Below are positions 9,291 through 18,196 of a stretch of DNA of 64,000 nucleotides, in pieces. A program made the translations under genes and the position numbers. Within the stretch, counting starts at the first letter, position 1; the number at the start of each line of letters is the position of its first letter. Source of the DNA: Acinetobacter celticus. GTDB taxonomy: Bacteria; Pseudomonadota; Gammaproteobacteria; Pseudomonadales; Moraxellaceae. The DNA is taken from the NCBI RefSeq assembly GCF_001707755.1, contig NZ_MBDL01000008.1, positions 372,001-436,000 on the forward strand, given 5' to 3'. The notes under the pieces are model-generated. The model worked only from the letters and a program-made list of their open reading frames with translations. It had not been told where the DNA came from and ran no database searches.

Positions 9291-10349
9291 TTACAAAACC
9301 CCATTCCCCAACAACATCTCCAACCCTTTCACTCGACTCATATATTTGAGCCGTTCTTTTTCCCACTTCACTTGCTGTTTTAATTCGGCACAATCCGCTT
9401 CTAACTTCTTATACAGATCCGCAATTTGAATTGGATTTGAGGGCTTTTGAGCTTTCAATTTCGCTTGTTTCGTCCAATTCAGTGACTCAATAATGTCATC
9501 AATTTGAGCATCTAACTGCTGTTTTTGCACATCTAAAGCCAGTTTATAAAACTTCACTTGCTCATTACTTAAACCCTTTTGAGCCACGCCCCTATTCTGC
9601 TCGACCTGTATTTGAAGTTTTAGTAAATAAAATAAATCCTGCTGTTCATAGGCTTGATTGGCGTGTTGCAGCATCTCCGTTTTTTCAACTTTAAGCTGTT
9701 CATCTTGTTCACGGTCAGGGTGAATAATCGAGGCAATTTTTAAATACACTGTTTTGAGTGATTGCTGCGCCATTTTTTGCGCTTGCTCACGTTTTTGTTT
9801 TTGTCTATTTAGCCTGTGCTGTTCACGTTCTACTTCGTGTTGCTGTTCATCATATTCATAGCCATCTAAAGCTACATCGGCTTGTTCATGATCTGAATTC
9901 TGATCATAGGCTTCTGTCGGATCATGACTTTCAACTGCTCCCTTTTTCTTATTCTTTTTAGCTTGATTATGTTCTGCATGTTGTTGGTAAAATTTATCAA
10001 TTTGAGTCACTTTCAGTTTTTGCTGTTCTGAAAGCACTTGGGAACTTTTTAAGATTGCAGCGAGATTTTGGATTTTATCATCCAGCTGTGCAATATCTGC
10101 TTTCGAAAACTCATAACGCTGTAAGCTATTCCATAACTGTTCAAGCTGCTGAAACAGTATGTCATGCAGTTCAGTATAGATGGGAACAAGGGTTTTATGT
10201 GCCTGTTGCTGAATTTCGGCTTGGGCTTTTTGCCACGCTGCCAGTTGTATTTTTTGCTGTTCAATTTGTTCAATCAAACGGTTTAGTTTTTTCTGTTGGG
10301 GTGAATGCTCCGCATCAGGCTGAATCGTAGTTTTTAAATCCAAAGACAT
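9291..10349 (-). CDS. J-domain-containing protein
   Basis: From the ATG at 10347-10349 (MSLDLKTTIQ) the product has 352 residues. A longer frame reaches 10460, but it would run through the promoter region of the divergent gene. The protein is mostly charged, glutamine-rich coiled coil. Near residues 200-245 a J-domain core is visible: LKTVYLKIASIIHPDREQDE with the HPD tripeptide at 210-212, then MLQHANQAYEQQDLFYLLKLQ. J domains stimulate DnaK-type chaperones, so this is probably a DnaK co-chaperone of unknown client. It has no G/F region or zinc-binding domain, so it is not DnaJ itself. Confidence 0.7.
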   Translation of the reverse strand: MSLDLKTTIQPDAEHSPQQKKLNRLIEQIEQQKIQLAAWQKAQAEIQQQAHKTLVPIYTELHDILFQQLEQLWNSLQRYEFSKADIAQLDDKIQNLAAILKSSQVLSEQQKLKVTQIDKFYQQHAEHNQAKKNKKKGAVESHDPTEAYDQNSDHEQADVALDGYEYDEQQHEVEREQHRLNRQKQKREQAQKMAQQSLKTVYLKIASIIHPDREQDEQLKVEKTEMLQHANQAYEQQDLFYLLKLQIQVEQNRGVAQKGLSNEQVKFYKLALDVQKQQLDAQIDDIIESLNWTKQAKLKAQKPSNPIQIADLYKKLEADCAELKQQVKWEKERLKYMSRVKGLEMLLGNGVL

Positions 10350-10485
10350 AAGTAAATGCAAAGCAAAAGAGCAATTATAGCGTAACTTTATGCATGAAAC
10401 CCAAAGCCTTAATCGGCCTTTAATGCCATATCCGTCCCATGCAATAGTTGGCACAATCAAGACAACAATAAAATGAGCGTATTCA

Positions 10486-11022
10486 ATGCCAACACAAGCA
10501 GATTTAATTTTTAATCAAGAACTGGCCGCATGGGTACAAGCCGTCGGTTCCGTCATTGCCATTTTCGTGGCCATTAGTGTGCCTCTATATTTAAACCGTT
10601 TAGAACTACAACGTGATCGCACATTGCAAAACATACAAAAGCAAAAATATTTTGTGACACTCCTACCCACGCTCTACCGCATTAAACGCTACAGCGACGA
10701 TTTCCTCATACAAATGCAGCAAAATAAACAAAGTACCGAAAATATTTTGCATACCCTAGAAACCGAATACCTAGAACTCATTCCAGTTTTTGCCAAAGAA
10801 CTGCATATTTTTGTACATAGCCAAATCTACGATGCCAATTTAAACCAACTGGCCTTTGAACTGTTTCATTCTGAAGAGATTCTGCAACAGCATTTATTGT
10901 TAGCCCATGACCAAAAACAGATCAAGCATCAAGATGCGTTAATCGAGCATGGACAACATATTCATCGCTTAAGCATGACTTTAATTCAGCAGATTGAACA
11001 ATATTATGAAACATCTAGATAA
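10486..11022 (+). CDS. Small membrane-anchored protein of unknown function
   Basis: This 178-residue product has one clear hydrophobic segment at residues 16-36 (VQAVGSVIAIFVAISVPLYL). A long, helical, charged and histidine/glutamine-rich domain follows. The pattern suggests an N-terminal anchor with a cytoplasmic helical body. I do not recognise the family. It is divergent from the J-domain gene, with 136 bases between the chosen starts. Confidence 0.55.
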   Translation: MPTQADLIFNQELAAWVQAVGSVIAIFVAISVPLYLNRLELQRDRTLQNIQKQKYFVTLLPTLYRIKRYSDDFLIQMQQNKQSTENILHTLETEYLELIPVFAKELHIFVHSQIYDANLNQLAFELFHSEEILQQHLLLAHDQKQIKHQDALIEHGQHIHRLSMTLIQQIEQYYETSR

Positions 11023-11178
11023 AGGCAACATCCAAACTATGGGTTCGGCAGAATATTTTATTTTAATCATGATGAGAATTTACCCTCTCATGACATGGCA
11101 TTCCTTAGCTTCTTTCCATCATTCATCAATATTTGCTAACATAGCGCAACCCAATAATAATAAATTTTGATATTTCTG

Positions 11179-12342
11179 ATGACCGATCAATTAAGAGCAA
11201 AATTTGAAAATATAGAATTAAATGCTGGGCTTGGTAAAATTAGCGCCTTTATTTCTATGACCTTAAGCTTACTCTGCTTATTTGGTGCATTGTGCTTTCT
11301 ATTTCCCAGTGTATTGACGACACCTGAACTTCGTCCGCTTTACAGCAAACATTCTGACTTATTCTATTTCAGCTTAATGGCAGGCATTATCATCAGTGCA
11401 GGTTTCGGCGCTTTCAGCGCCATTGTTCGGCAAAACCGCTATGGTTTTTATGGTCTCTGTTTGGCATTAATTGCTGCTGTTTTGGGTTGTGGTGTCATTC
11501 AAGCACCCGTCCTACCAAGCGTTCCTTTTTATGCAGGCTTCGATTATTTTGTGCTAACCCTCATCATTTTGGCACTGGTATTTATTCCACTTGAAGGCTT
11601 TTTTGCCAAAAATCCTAAGCAGAAAATTTTGCGTGTCGGTTGGGTGACCGATATAAAATATTTCATGTTTAGCCACATCGGCATTCAGCTATTCAGTTTT
11701 TTAACGGTTATGCCAATTCAATATTGGATTACCCACCTTCCCAGTAACCCGATTGTGCCCTGGGTACAAGCACAGCCAATTTGGCTACAGTTTATAGAGT
11801 TGCTAATTGTGGTCGATTTCACCACCTACTGGCTACACCGTGCCATGCATGAAGTCAATTTTTTATGGCGTTTCCATGCCATTCACCATTCAACGGAACA
11901 TATGGATTGGCTGGCATCATCACGCCTGCATATTGTAGAAGTGCTAATGACCCGTTTCATTGCAACCTTACCGATTTTTCTTTTAGGCTTTCACACGTCT
12001 GCGGTCTTTGCTTATTTAGTCTTTATTTCCTTTCACGCCATTTTTATTCATTCTAATGTGCGCTTCCGTTTTCCTTATTTACGCTGGCTCATTGCCACAC
12101 CTGAATTTCATCATTGGCATCATTCTTCAGAAAAACCAGCCATCGATAAGAACTATGCGGCCTTTATTCCACTGTATGATGTCATTTTTAAATCAGTCTA
12201 TATGCCCAATCATCTTGCTAGTGTATATGGTACGGTGGGCTATAAAATCCCCAATAGTTTTGTACAGCAGTTTACTTGGCCCTTTAAAAAATACATTCAG
12301 CGTTTTCAACAACGTTTTGGAAAGCCAAAAGACCCATTATAA
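11179..12342 (+). CDS. Sterol desaturase / fatty acid hydroxylase family protein
   Basis: The product has 387 residues from the ATG at 11179; an in-frame TTG twelve bases upstream is a poorer start. It is an integral membrane di-iron enzyme. The histidine boxes are HRAMH (within TYWLHRAMHEVNFLWRFH), HAIHHSTEH and, near residue 315, HHWHHSSEK. This spacing defines the FA_hydroxylase superfamily, which hydroxylates or desaturates lipids using oxygen. About four hydrophobic helices precede the first box (residues 20-150), an extra N-terminal membrane part seen in some bacterial members. Substrate is not known. It appears monocistronic. Confidence 0.85.
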   Translation: MTDQLRAKFENIELNAGLGKISAFISMTLSLLCLFGALCFLFPSVLTTPELRPLYSKHSDLFYFSLMAGIIISAGFGAFSAIVRQNRYGFYGLCLALIAAVLGCGVIQAPVLPSVPFYAGFDYFVLTLIILALVFIPLEGFFAKNPKQKILRVGWVTDIKYFMFSHIGIQLFSFLTVMPIQYWITHLPSNPIVPWVQAQPIWLQFIELLIVVDFTTYWLHRAMHEVNFLWRFHAIHHSTEHMDWLASSRLHIVEVLMTRFIATLPIFLLGFHTSAVFAYLVFISFHAIFIHSNVRFRFPYLRWLIATPEFHHWHHSSEKPAIDKNYAAFIPLYDVIFKSVYMPNHLASVYGTVGYKIPNSFVQQFTWPFKKYIQRFQQRFGKPKDPL

Positions 12343-12927
12343 ATTTAATTTGTCTTCAATTTTGTCTCTCTTCGCTCTGTAATAATGTTATTGCAGGGCG
12401 CAATTTTCCTATTACCAACGCACTGAAAAATTCGCATTTATGTTCAAAATTCACCCTTTTGATAAAACTTCAATATGAAATAACTGAAAGTGTATAAAAG
12501 ATAGCTCAAAAATTTCATCAAAAAACTCTTGATTGCTCATTTTCCTGCATTCCATTACTTGTAGCATAAAGCTTAAATATCTATTTATTTCATTATCTTA
12601 AATAATCCATATGCATCAAGCAGTGACATTCATCCTGCCTGTTATATTGACCTTTTGTCTAATCTAATTCACTAATGACCACTGACTGGCATGTATTGTG
12701 CTGTACTTTTCTAATCATTTTTATTTATAAAAAACTGTTTAAATCCTAAATAGTTACCGTTAACAAATTCATAAAAAATTTGCTTGAGCAATCTGTCAAA
12801 TCTCGCTTAAGATGAATTCTGATGTAGTTTTTATACATAAAATAAAACATCTTTTGCACCAATTGATGGACGGAATTCATCGAAAATTAAAGCAATTGAT
12901 GACAATGCAATAAAAGGAGTTTTGCTT
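12343..12927. other. Non-coding stretch before gltI
   Basis: About 585 bases hold no convincing gene. A weak hairpin at 12373-12400 may end the hydroxylase gene. The rest is A+T-rich, and the promoter for the glt operon must lie in its right part. I saw no clear operator or gene remnant. Confidence 0.6.
12373..12400 (+). terminator. Possible terminator after the hydroxylase gene
   Basis: The arms cgctctgtaataa and ttattgcagggcg can pair with G-T wobbles around a tiny loop, followed by caatttt. The T run is weak, so this is tentative. Confidence 0.4.
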
Positions 12928-13869
12928 ATGATACACAAACGCGCCATGACCTCACTGTTCTGTGCAAGCGCACTCATGCTTGGCCTGAGTGCCTGCAGTG
13001 ACAACAAAGCACCGGCATCTGAAAAACCAGCAAGCGCAGATGCCTCTGCTTCTGGCACGCTAGATAAGATTAAAAAATCGGGCACTATTGTTTTAGGCTA
13101 TCGTGACTCATCTATTCCATTTTCGTATATTGCAGATAATCCAAACCAACCTGTCGGCTATGCGCATGACCTGCAAATGAAAGTGGTTGAAGCGGTGAAA
13201 AAGAAACTGGACATGCCAGATTTAAAAGTTCGCTATAACCTTGTAACCAGTCAAAATCGTATTCCTTTGGTGTCTAATGGCACTGTAGACTTAGAATGTG
13301 GCTCAACAACAAACAATAAAGAGCGTCAACAACAAGTTGATTTTTCTACAGGTTTCTTTGAAGTTGGTTCTCGTTTGCTCACTGCAAAAGATTCAGGTAT
13401 CAAAGACTTTGCTGACTTAAAAGGCAAAAAATTAGTCACTACAGCAGGTACAACGTCTGAACGCTATATTCGTCAGCATGAAAAAGAATTAGGCATTGGT
13501 GAAATTATTTCTGCCAAAGACCATGCAGAATCATTCCTAATGCTACAAAATGGTCGTGCTGCTGCCTTTATGATGGATGACATTTTATTGGCAGGTGAAA
13601 AGTCTAAAGCCAAAGACCCAAATAAATGGGAAATTGTTGGCACCGCACCGATTCATGAAATTTATGGATGTATGATGCGGAAAGGCGACACAGGCTTTAA
13701 ACAAGTGGTCGATGATGCAATTAAAGCCACCTATAGTTCTGGTGACATTAATGCGATGTATAAAACATGGTTCCAGTCACCAATTCCACCTAAAAATATT
13801 AACCTAAACTTTGAAATGTCCGATCAGTTAAAAGCGCTTATCAGCAATCCACATGATCGTGATGAATAA
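12928..13869 (+). CDS. gltI: Glutamate/aspartate ABC transporter substrate-binding lipoprotein
   Basis: The start is the ATG at 12928, ten bases after an aaaggag ribosome site. The 313-residue product opens with a lipoprotein signal ending in LGLSACSDN, so a cysteine near residue 25 would be lipidated; E. coli GltI is a soluble periplasmic protein instead. The body is a family 3 solute-binding protein: GTIVLGYRDSSIPFSYIADN, DLECGSTTNNKERQQQVDFS, LKGKKLVTTAGTTSERYI. The specific RDSSIPFSY and CGSTTNN motifs match the glutamate/aspartate type. It leads an operon with two permeases and an ATPase. Confidence 0.9.
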   Translation: MIHKRAMTSLFCASALMLGLSACSDNKAPASEKPASADASASGTLDKIKKSGTIVLGYRDSSIPFSYIADNPNQPVGYAHDLQMKVVEAVKKKLDMPDLKVRYNLVTSQNRIPLVSNGTVDLECGSTTNNKERQQQVDFSTGFFEVGSRLLTAKDSGIKDFADLKGKKLVTTAGTTSERYIRQHEKELGIGEIISAKDHAESFLMLQNGRAAAFMMDDILLAGEKSKAKDPNKWEIVGTAPIHEIYGCMMRKGDTGFKQVVDDAIKATYSSGDINAMYKTWFQSPIPPKNINLNFEMSDQLKALISNPHDRDE

Positions 13870-13889
13870 TCCCTAAACACAAGAGAGAT

Positions 13890-13918
13890 GCTTAAGCCAA
13901 AAGGAATTTGGCTTAAGC
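13890..13918 (+). promoter_or_regulatory. Intra-operon hairpin between gltI and gltJ
   Basis: Twelve-base perfect arms gcttaagccaaa / tttggcttaagc with a five-base loop and no T run sit between the binding-protein and permease genes. Such hairpins commonly protect upstream mRNA and lower downstream expression, so that binding protein exceeds permease. That role is inferred. Confidence 0.65.
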
Positions 13919-13933
13919 TAAAAGGGAGTTTGT

Positions 13934-14677
13934 ATGAATTATAGTTGGAATTGGGGCATGATTTTCCAGTCCACAGGTGTAGGTGATTCTACCTATCTTC
14001 AGTGGATTTTCATTGGGATCGGCTGGCTATTTGTCATTGCACTGGTTGCATGGAGCATTGCCATGGTGCTCGGTAGCATTTTAGGGATTATGCGAACCCT
14101 ACCCAGCCCGACTGCACGTGCAATAGGCACAGCTTATGTGACTATTTTTCGTAATGTACCTTTGCTAATTCAATTATTTATTTGGTTTTATGTGGTGCCC
14201 AACTTCCTGCCAGAAGGTATTCGAAACTGGTGGATGAACGATTTAGGTGCCAATACCACGGCGTTAATTTCAGCGAGTATTGGTTTAGGTTTATTTACAG
14301 CAGCTCGTGTCTGCGAACAAGTACGTACGGGTATTGAAGCCTTACCTTTGGGGCAAACCAATGCAGGCTATGCCATGGGCTTTTCGACGGCTCAACTGTA
14401 TCGCTATATTATTTTACCGCAGTCCTTTCGCACTATTTTGCCACCGCTCAGCTCGGAACTTACCAACTGTGTCAAAAATACCTCGGTTGCATCTTTAGTC
14501 GGCGTTGCTGAAATTATTTCTCAGATGAAAACCATCAGTGAATATACGCAAAATACCATCGAAATTTACACCTACGTCACCCTTATTTTCATCATTATCA
14601 ATGTATGTTTAATTGGTTTTATGAATTTTCTGGAAAAACGCTTGCGCGTTCCTGGCTTAATTGCAGGAGATAAATAA
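13934..14677 (+). CDS. gltJ: Glutamate/aspartate ABC transporter permease GltJ
   Basis: This 247-residue inner-membrane permease of the His/Glu/Gln/Arg/opine family has about five membrane helices. The family loop that contacts the ATPase is visible as EALPLGQTNAGYAMGFSTAQLYRYIILPQSFRTILPPLSSE (about residues 135-175). The N-terminal YSWNWGMIFQSTG segment is typical of GltJ. A ribosome site aaaggga precedes the ATG. Its stop codon shares one base with the gltK start (TAATG), indicating coupled translation. Confidence 0.92.
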   Translation: MNYSWNWGMIFQSTGVGDSTYLQWIFIGIGWLFVIALVAWSIAMVLGSILGIMRTLPSPTARAIGTAYVTIFRNVPLLIQLFIWFYVVPNFLPEGIRNWWMNDLGANTTALISASIGLGLFTAARVCEQVRTGIEALPLGQTNAGYAMGFSTAQLYRYIILPQSFRTILPPLSSELTNCVKNTSVASLVGVAEIISQMKTISEYTQNTIEIYTYVTLIFIIINVCLIGFMNFLEKRLRVPGLIAGDK

Positions 14678-15360
14678 TGGATTGGCTTACGTCGTTTATC
14701 CAAGACCTACAACAGTCTGGGCCTGCGCTTTGGTATGGTTTCAGTATTACTTTAAAAGTGGTCATTACCGCGACCATTGGTGGTGTGTTCATTGGTACAC
14801 TACTTGCGCTAATGCGCTTGTCTTCAATTACAGCACTGAACTGGTTTGCGAAAAGTTATGTCAATTTATTTCGCTCTATTCCTTTGCTTTTGGTGCTGAT
14901 GTGGTTCTATTTTGCCGTGCCTTTTATTTATACAGGCATCACAGGCAATTACTTGACCATGGATACTGCACTGGTTTCAAGTATTGTGGCATTCATGCTA
15001 TTTGAAGCCGCCTACTTCTCTGAAATTGTCCGTGCAGGTATTCAGTCTATTCCCAAAGGCCAAACTGCAGCCTCTTATGCCTTAGGTATGAGCTATAGCC
15101 AATCGATGCGTTTGATTATTCTGCCTCAAGCTTTTCGGAAAATGACTCCGCTCCTCCTGCAACAAACTATTATTCTTTTTCAAGATTCCACTATGGTCTA
15201 TGCCATTGGTCTTTTGGACTTTTTCCGTACCAACTATGTCCGCGGAGACTTAATGTCACTGCTTACTCAATATATTTTATTCGCTGGTTTGGTGTATTTC
15301 ACCGTCAGTATGATTGCAACCTATGTCGTTAAAAAACTACAGCGGAGGTTAAGTGTATGA
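14677..15360 (+). CDS. gltK: Glutamate/aspartate ABC transporter permease GltK
   Basis: The second permease has 227 residues and partners GltJ in the membrane pore. The ATPase-contact loop reads SIPKGQTAASYALGMSYSQSMRLIILPQAFRKMTPLLLQQ. Membrane helices are evident at about residues 20-42, 57-80, 90-115 and 190-215. It starts inside the gltJ stop codon and ends with an ATGA overlap with gltL, so the whole operon is tightly coupled. Confidence 0.92.
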   Translation: MDWLTSFIQDLQQSGPALWYGFSITLKVVITATIGGVFIGTLLALMRLSSITALNWFAKSYVNLFRSIPLLLVLMWFYFAVPFIYTGITGNYLTMDTALVSSIVAFMLFEAAYFSEIVRAGIQSIPKGQTAASYALGMSYSQSMRLIILPQAFRKMTPLLLQQTIILFQDSTMVYAIGLLDFFRTNYVRGDLMSLLTQYILFAGLVYFTVSMIATYVVKKLQRRLSV

Positions 15361-16100
15361 CAGATCAAAAAGTAATGATTGACCTCCAAAATATCAGTAA
15401 ATGGTATAAAGACTTTCAAGTGTTGACCGACTGCACTACACAAATTCGTCAAGGCGAAGTGGTCGTGGTCTGTGGCCCTTCGGGTTCAGGAAAATCGACC
15501 CTAATTAAAACTGTAAATGGTTTAGAACCCTTCCAAGCAGGTCAAATTTTGGTTGATGGGATTTCCATTAATGACCCAAAAACAGATTTAAATAAACTGC
15601 GTAGTCGCGTAGGCATGGTGTTTCAGCATTTTGAACTCTTTCCACATTTGAACATTACTGAAAATTTGACCATTGCACAGGTGAAAGTATTGGGCCGTTC
15701 TGAAGCCGAAGCCAAACAAAAAGGTTTAGCCTATTTAGAGCGTGTTGGCTTAAGTGCACATGCATCGAAATTTCCTGCGCAATTGTCTGGGGGCCAACAA
15801 CAGCGCGTTGCTATTGCGCGTGCGCTAAGCATGGACCCTATTGCTATGTTATTTGATGAGCCAACCTCTGCCCTTGACCCAGAAATGATTAATGAAGTTT
15901 TAGATGTAATGGTGCAACTGGCCAAAGAAGGCATGACCATGATGTGCGTGACGCATGAAATGGGCTTTGCACGACAAGTTGCAAACCGTGTGATTTTTAT
16001 GGATCAGGGAAAAATTATTGAAGACTGCACCAAAGATGAATTCTTTGACACACCACGCGGTGAACGTGCGCAACAATTCTTAAATAAAATTTTGCACTAA
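15357..16100 (+). CDS. gltL: Glutamate/aspartate ABC transporter ATP-binding protein
   Basis: This 247-residue ATPase energises GltJK. It has Walker A GPSGSGKST (about residues 40-48), Q-loop MVFQHFELFPH, ABC signature LSGGQQQR, Walker B AMLFDEPTSALDPE and a switch histidine in CVTHEMGFA. Length and motifs match the polar amino-acid importer class. It is the last gene of gltIJKL and is followed by a strong terminator. Confidence 0.95.
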   Translation: MTDQKVMIDLQNISKWYKDFQVLTDCTTQIRQGEVVVVCGPSGSGKSTLIKTVNGLEPFQAGQILVDGISINDPKTDLNKLRSRVGMVFQHFELFPHLNITENLTIAQVKVLGRSEAEAKQKGLAYLERVGLSAHASKFPAQLSGGQQQRVAIARALSMDPIAMLFDEPTSALDPEMINEVLDVMVQLAKEGMTMMCVTHEMGFARQVANRVIFMDQGKIIEDCTKDEFFDTPRGERAQQFLNKILH

Positions 16101-16122
16101 TTCATTCAGCACATGTTGTATT

Positions 16123-16151
16123 AAAAGCAGATTTTTAAATCTGCTTTTTTT
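16123..16151 (+). terminator. Terminator of the gltIJKL operon
   Basis: A stem of aaaagcagattt pairing with aaatctgctttt, followed by T residues, lies 22 bases past the gltL stop. Confidence 0.9.
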
Positions 16152-16569
16152 AACTTGATATTCATAGCTTAAAGTTTCTATTCTTATATTTACATCTCAA
16201 AGAAGCATAAAAACATATCGTGCTTAATTGCAGTGCATAACATCTTTCTTGTTCGTATAAAAAAACGCTTATTTCTATTTTAATTTGATAATAGCCTGTA
16301 ATTGAATAATTGCACCTTTCTAAAACAAGCTTAATCTCATAGCACAACAACAAACTCATCCAGTTGAAAAGTATATAATTATAGATAAATTCCAAAATTT
16401 AAAAACGCCCCCATGTAGTGCAAATTAAAATAAAATGCTTTATATCGAGTCTTGTTTATTTTTAAACCCAATTAATCAAAATTTCCCTTAATCAATCCTC
16501 TTTTCGAAATCGTTTGCATCGATATACTGAATTTCTTTTGTGAAAAAATGCACTAAATGGGGACTCAAA
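16152..16569. other. Non-coding stretch before amt
   Basis: About 420 very A+T-rich bases hold no gene I can support. A 77-codon minus-strand frame here has low-complexity, non-protein-like content and no ribosome site. The amt promoter should lie at the right end; I could not place a sigma-54 site with confidence. Confidence 0.55.
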
Positions 16570-17757
16570 ATGCAAAATATTGACTTACTTTTTCTTCTCC
16601 TTGGTGCAATTTTAGTACTGGCCATGCATGCAGGTTTTGCATTTCTTGAACTTGGTACAGTACGCCATAAAAACCAAGTCAATGCGCTGAGTAAAATTTT
16701 AACCGACTTTTCACTGTCCGCCATTGCCTATTTTTTTGTGGGCTATTATATCTCCTACGGTCAGCATTTTTTTCATGCAGGTTCAGTTTTAGCCAATGAT
16801 CATGGCTATAACCTCATGCGTTGCTTTTTTCTACTGACCTTTGCGGCAGCAATTCCAGCCATTATTTCTGGCGGTATTGCGGAACGTGCAAAAATGCGTT
16901 CACAAGCCATCGCAACCTTAGTACTGGTGGCTCTTATTTATCCCTTATTTGAAGGTATAGCATGGAATGGTAATTTTGGCTTACAAGCTTGGTTAGAACG
17001 CACCTTTGGAGCAAGTTTCCATGACTTTGCGGGTTCTATTGTGGTTCATGCTATGGGGGGCTGGATTGCGTTGGCTGCTGTACTTTTATTAGGCCCACGT
17101 TATGGTCGCTACAAAAAAGATGGCCGAATCAGTGCACATCCGCCATCTTCTATTCCTTTTTTAGCGTTGGGTTCATGGATTTTAATTGTGGGTTGGTTTG
17201 GCTTTAATGTCATGAGCGCCCAACGTCTAGATGCTATTTCAGGTTTAGTGGCAATTAACTCATTAATGGCCATGGTCGGTGGAACTCTGGCAGCCAATTT
17301 TATGGGTAAAAATGACCCTGGTTTTTTACACAATGGCCCATTGGCAGGCTTGGTCGCAATTTGTGCAGGCTCAGATGTGGTGCATCCTGTAGGTGCATTG
17401 GTGATTGGAATAGGAGCAGGTATTATTTTTGTGAAACTATTTACCTACACCCAAAACAGATTAAAAGTCGATGATGTATTGGGCGTGTGGCCTCTACATG
17501 GGGTTTGTGGCACATTTGGTGGGCTAGCCGTAGGTGTTTTTGGCCAGCAATTGCTCGGTGGCTTGGGTGGCGTATCTATTATTTCTCAATTCATCGGGAC
17601 GTTCTTGGCAATCAGCATTGCCTTAGTCGGTGGCTTTATGGTTTACGGCGCACTAAAAGCGTTAATGGGCATTCGTCTGAGCCAAGAAGAAGAATTCCGT
17701 GGTGCAGATTTGTCTATTCATCGAATTACTGCCAATTCAGAAGACACTATGTTTTAA
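16570..17757 (+). CDS. amt: Ammonium transporter
   Basis: The product has 395 residues from the ATG at 16570, nine bases after tgggga. It is an eleven-helix Amt/Mep/Rh channel moving ammonium across the inner membrane. The twin pore histidines are visible in SIVVHAMGGW (about residue 158) and WPLHGVCGTFGG (about residue 305). FGFNVMSAQ and the conserved LGTVRHKNQVN loop also fit. No cleavable signal peptide is present, unlike E. coli AmtB, and no glnK-type PII gene lies upstream, where it usually sits. A different start at GTG 16540 is possible but would add a charged leader. Confidence 0.9.
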   Translation: MQNIDLLFLLLGAILVLAMHAGFAFLELGTVRHKNQVNALSKILTDFSLSAIAYFFVGYYISYGQHFFHAGSVLANDHGYNLMRCFFLLTFAAAIPAIISGGIAERAKMRSQAIATLVLVALIYPLFEGIAWNGNFGLQAWLERTFGASFHDFAGSIVVHAMGGWIALAAVLLLGPRYGRYKKDGRISAHPPSSIPFLALGSWILIVGWFGFNVMSAQRLDAISGLVAINSLMAMVGGTLAANFMGKNDPGFLHNGPLAGLVAICAGSDVVHPVGALVIGIGAGIIFVKLFTYTQNRLKVDDVLGVWPLHGVCGTFGGLAVGVFGQQLLGGLGGVSIISQFIGTFLAISIALVGGFMVYGALKALMGIRLSQEEEFRGADLSIHRITANSEDTMF

Positions 17758-17762
17758 AGTTT

Positions 17763-17797
17763 AAGCCAAGCGGGCAGATACAATGACCGCTTGGTTT
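17763..17797 (+). terminator. Probable amt terminator
   Basis: The arms aagccaagcgg and ccgcttggttt pair fully, allowing one G-T, around a 13-base loop. The T run is short. Confidence 0.6.
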
Positions 17798-17810
17798 AAT
17801 TAAGCTAAGA

Positions 17811-18060
17811 CTAAACCTGTTCCAAAGACCAAATTTTATTAAACGGTACATGCTTTTCTATTTCGGGATGAAAACCATCTGACCATCACCCTTGCATGCC
17901 TACTGATGTCGCGCCATAAATATCATTTATGGATAATCACCAATCAATAAACATTGATAACTCGCTACATTCAACGGCTTACAGGCGAAATTAAGAATCC
18001 CAGGATAAGGTTTGGCAATGCCCACCACTGCCAGTTGAAACTGCCTTTGTTCTAACGTTA
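17811..18060 (-). pseudogene. Decayed HAD-family hydrolase, C-terminal remnant
   Basis: Minus-strand conceptual translation gives AKPYPGILNFACKPLNV, then CLLIGDYP, then a one-base deletion. It resumes in another frame as NDIYGATSVGMQG, an in-frame TGA, and SDGFHPEIEKHVPFNKIWSL, ending at a TAG at 17811-17813. KPxPGIF and GDxPxNDIxGAxxxGMQ are hallmark motifs III and IV of HAD hydrolases. The N-terminal nucleophile half is missing. Two separate lesions plus truncation make this a clear fossil. Confidence 0.75.
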
Positions 18061-18134
18061 ACATCTTCCTAAAGTCATCTCATGCATGATGACTCATCTG
18101 GATATCAGCAAGCTAAATACACTGTTTAGTAATC

Positions 18135-18151
18135 TTTAAGTTCACTTTAAG
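18135..18151 (+). promoter_or_regulatory. PmrA box upstream of the PAP2 gene
   Basis: tttaag-ttcac-tttaag is a perfect direct repeat of six bases with a five-base spacer, as in the published PmrA box (YTTAAK-N5-YTTAAK). It lies 46 bases upstream of the PAP2 start codon and has the same build as the element ahead of pmrC. A TATAAT at 18178-18183 may be the -10. Confidence 0.7.
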
Positions 18152-18196
18152 CTAAGTCTGCTGCAATAGCACCTCATTATAATTATTTTGCTTACT

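Noticed and set aside
10350..10460. N-terminal extension of the J-domain protein
   Set aside because: The 37 extra residues are unlike the rest, lack a ribosome site and would cover the divergent promoter.
16162..16395. 77-codon minus-strand frame upstream of amt
   Set aside because: Low-complexity, A+T-driven sequence with no ribosome site or family feature.
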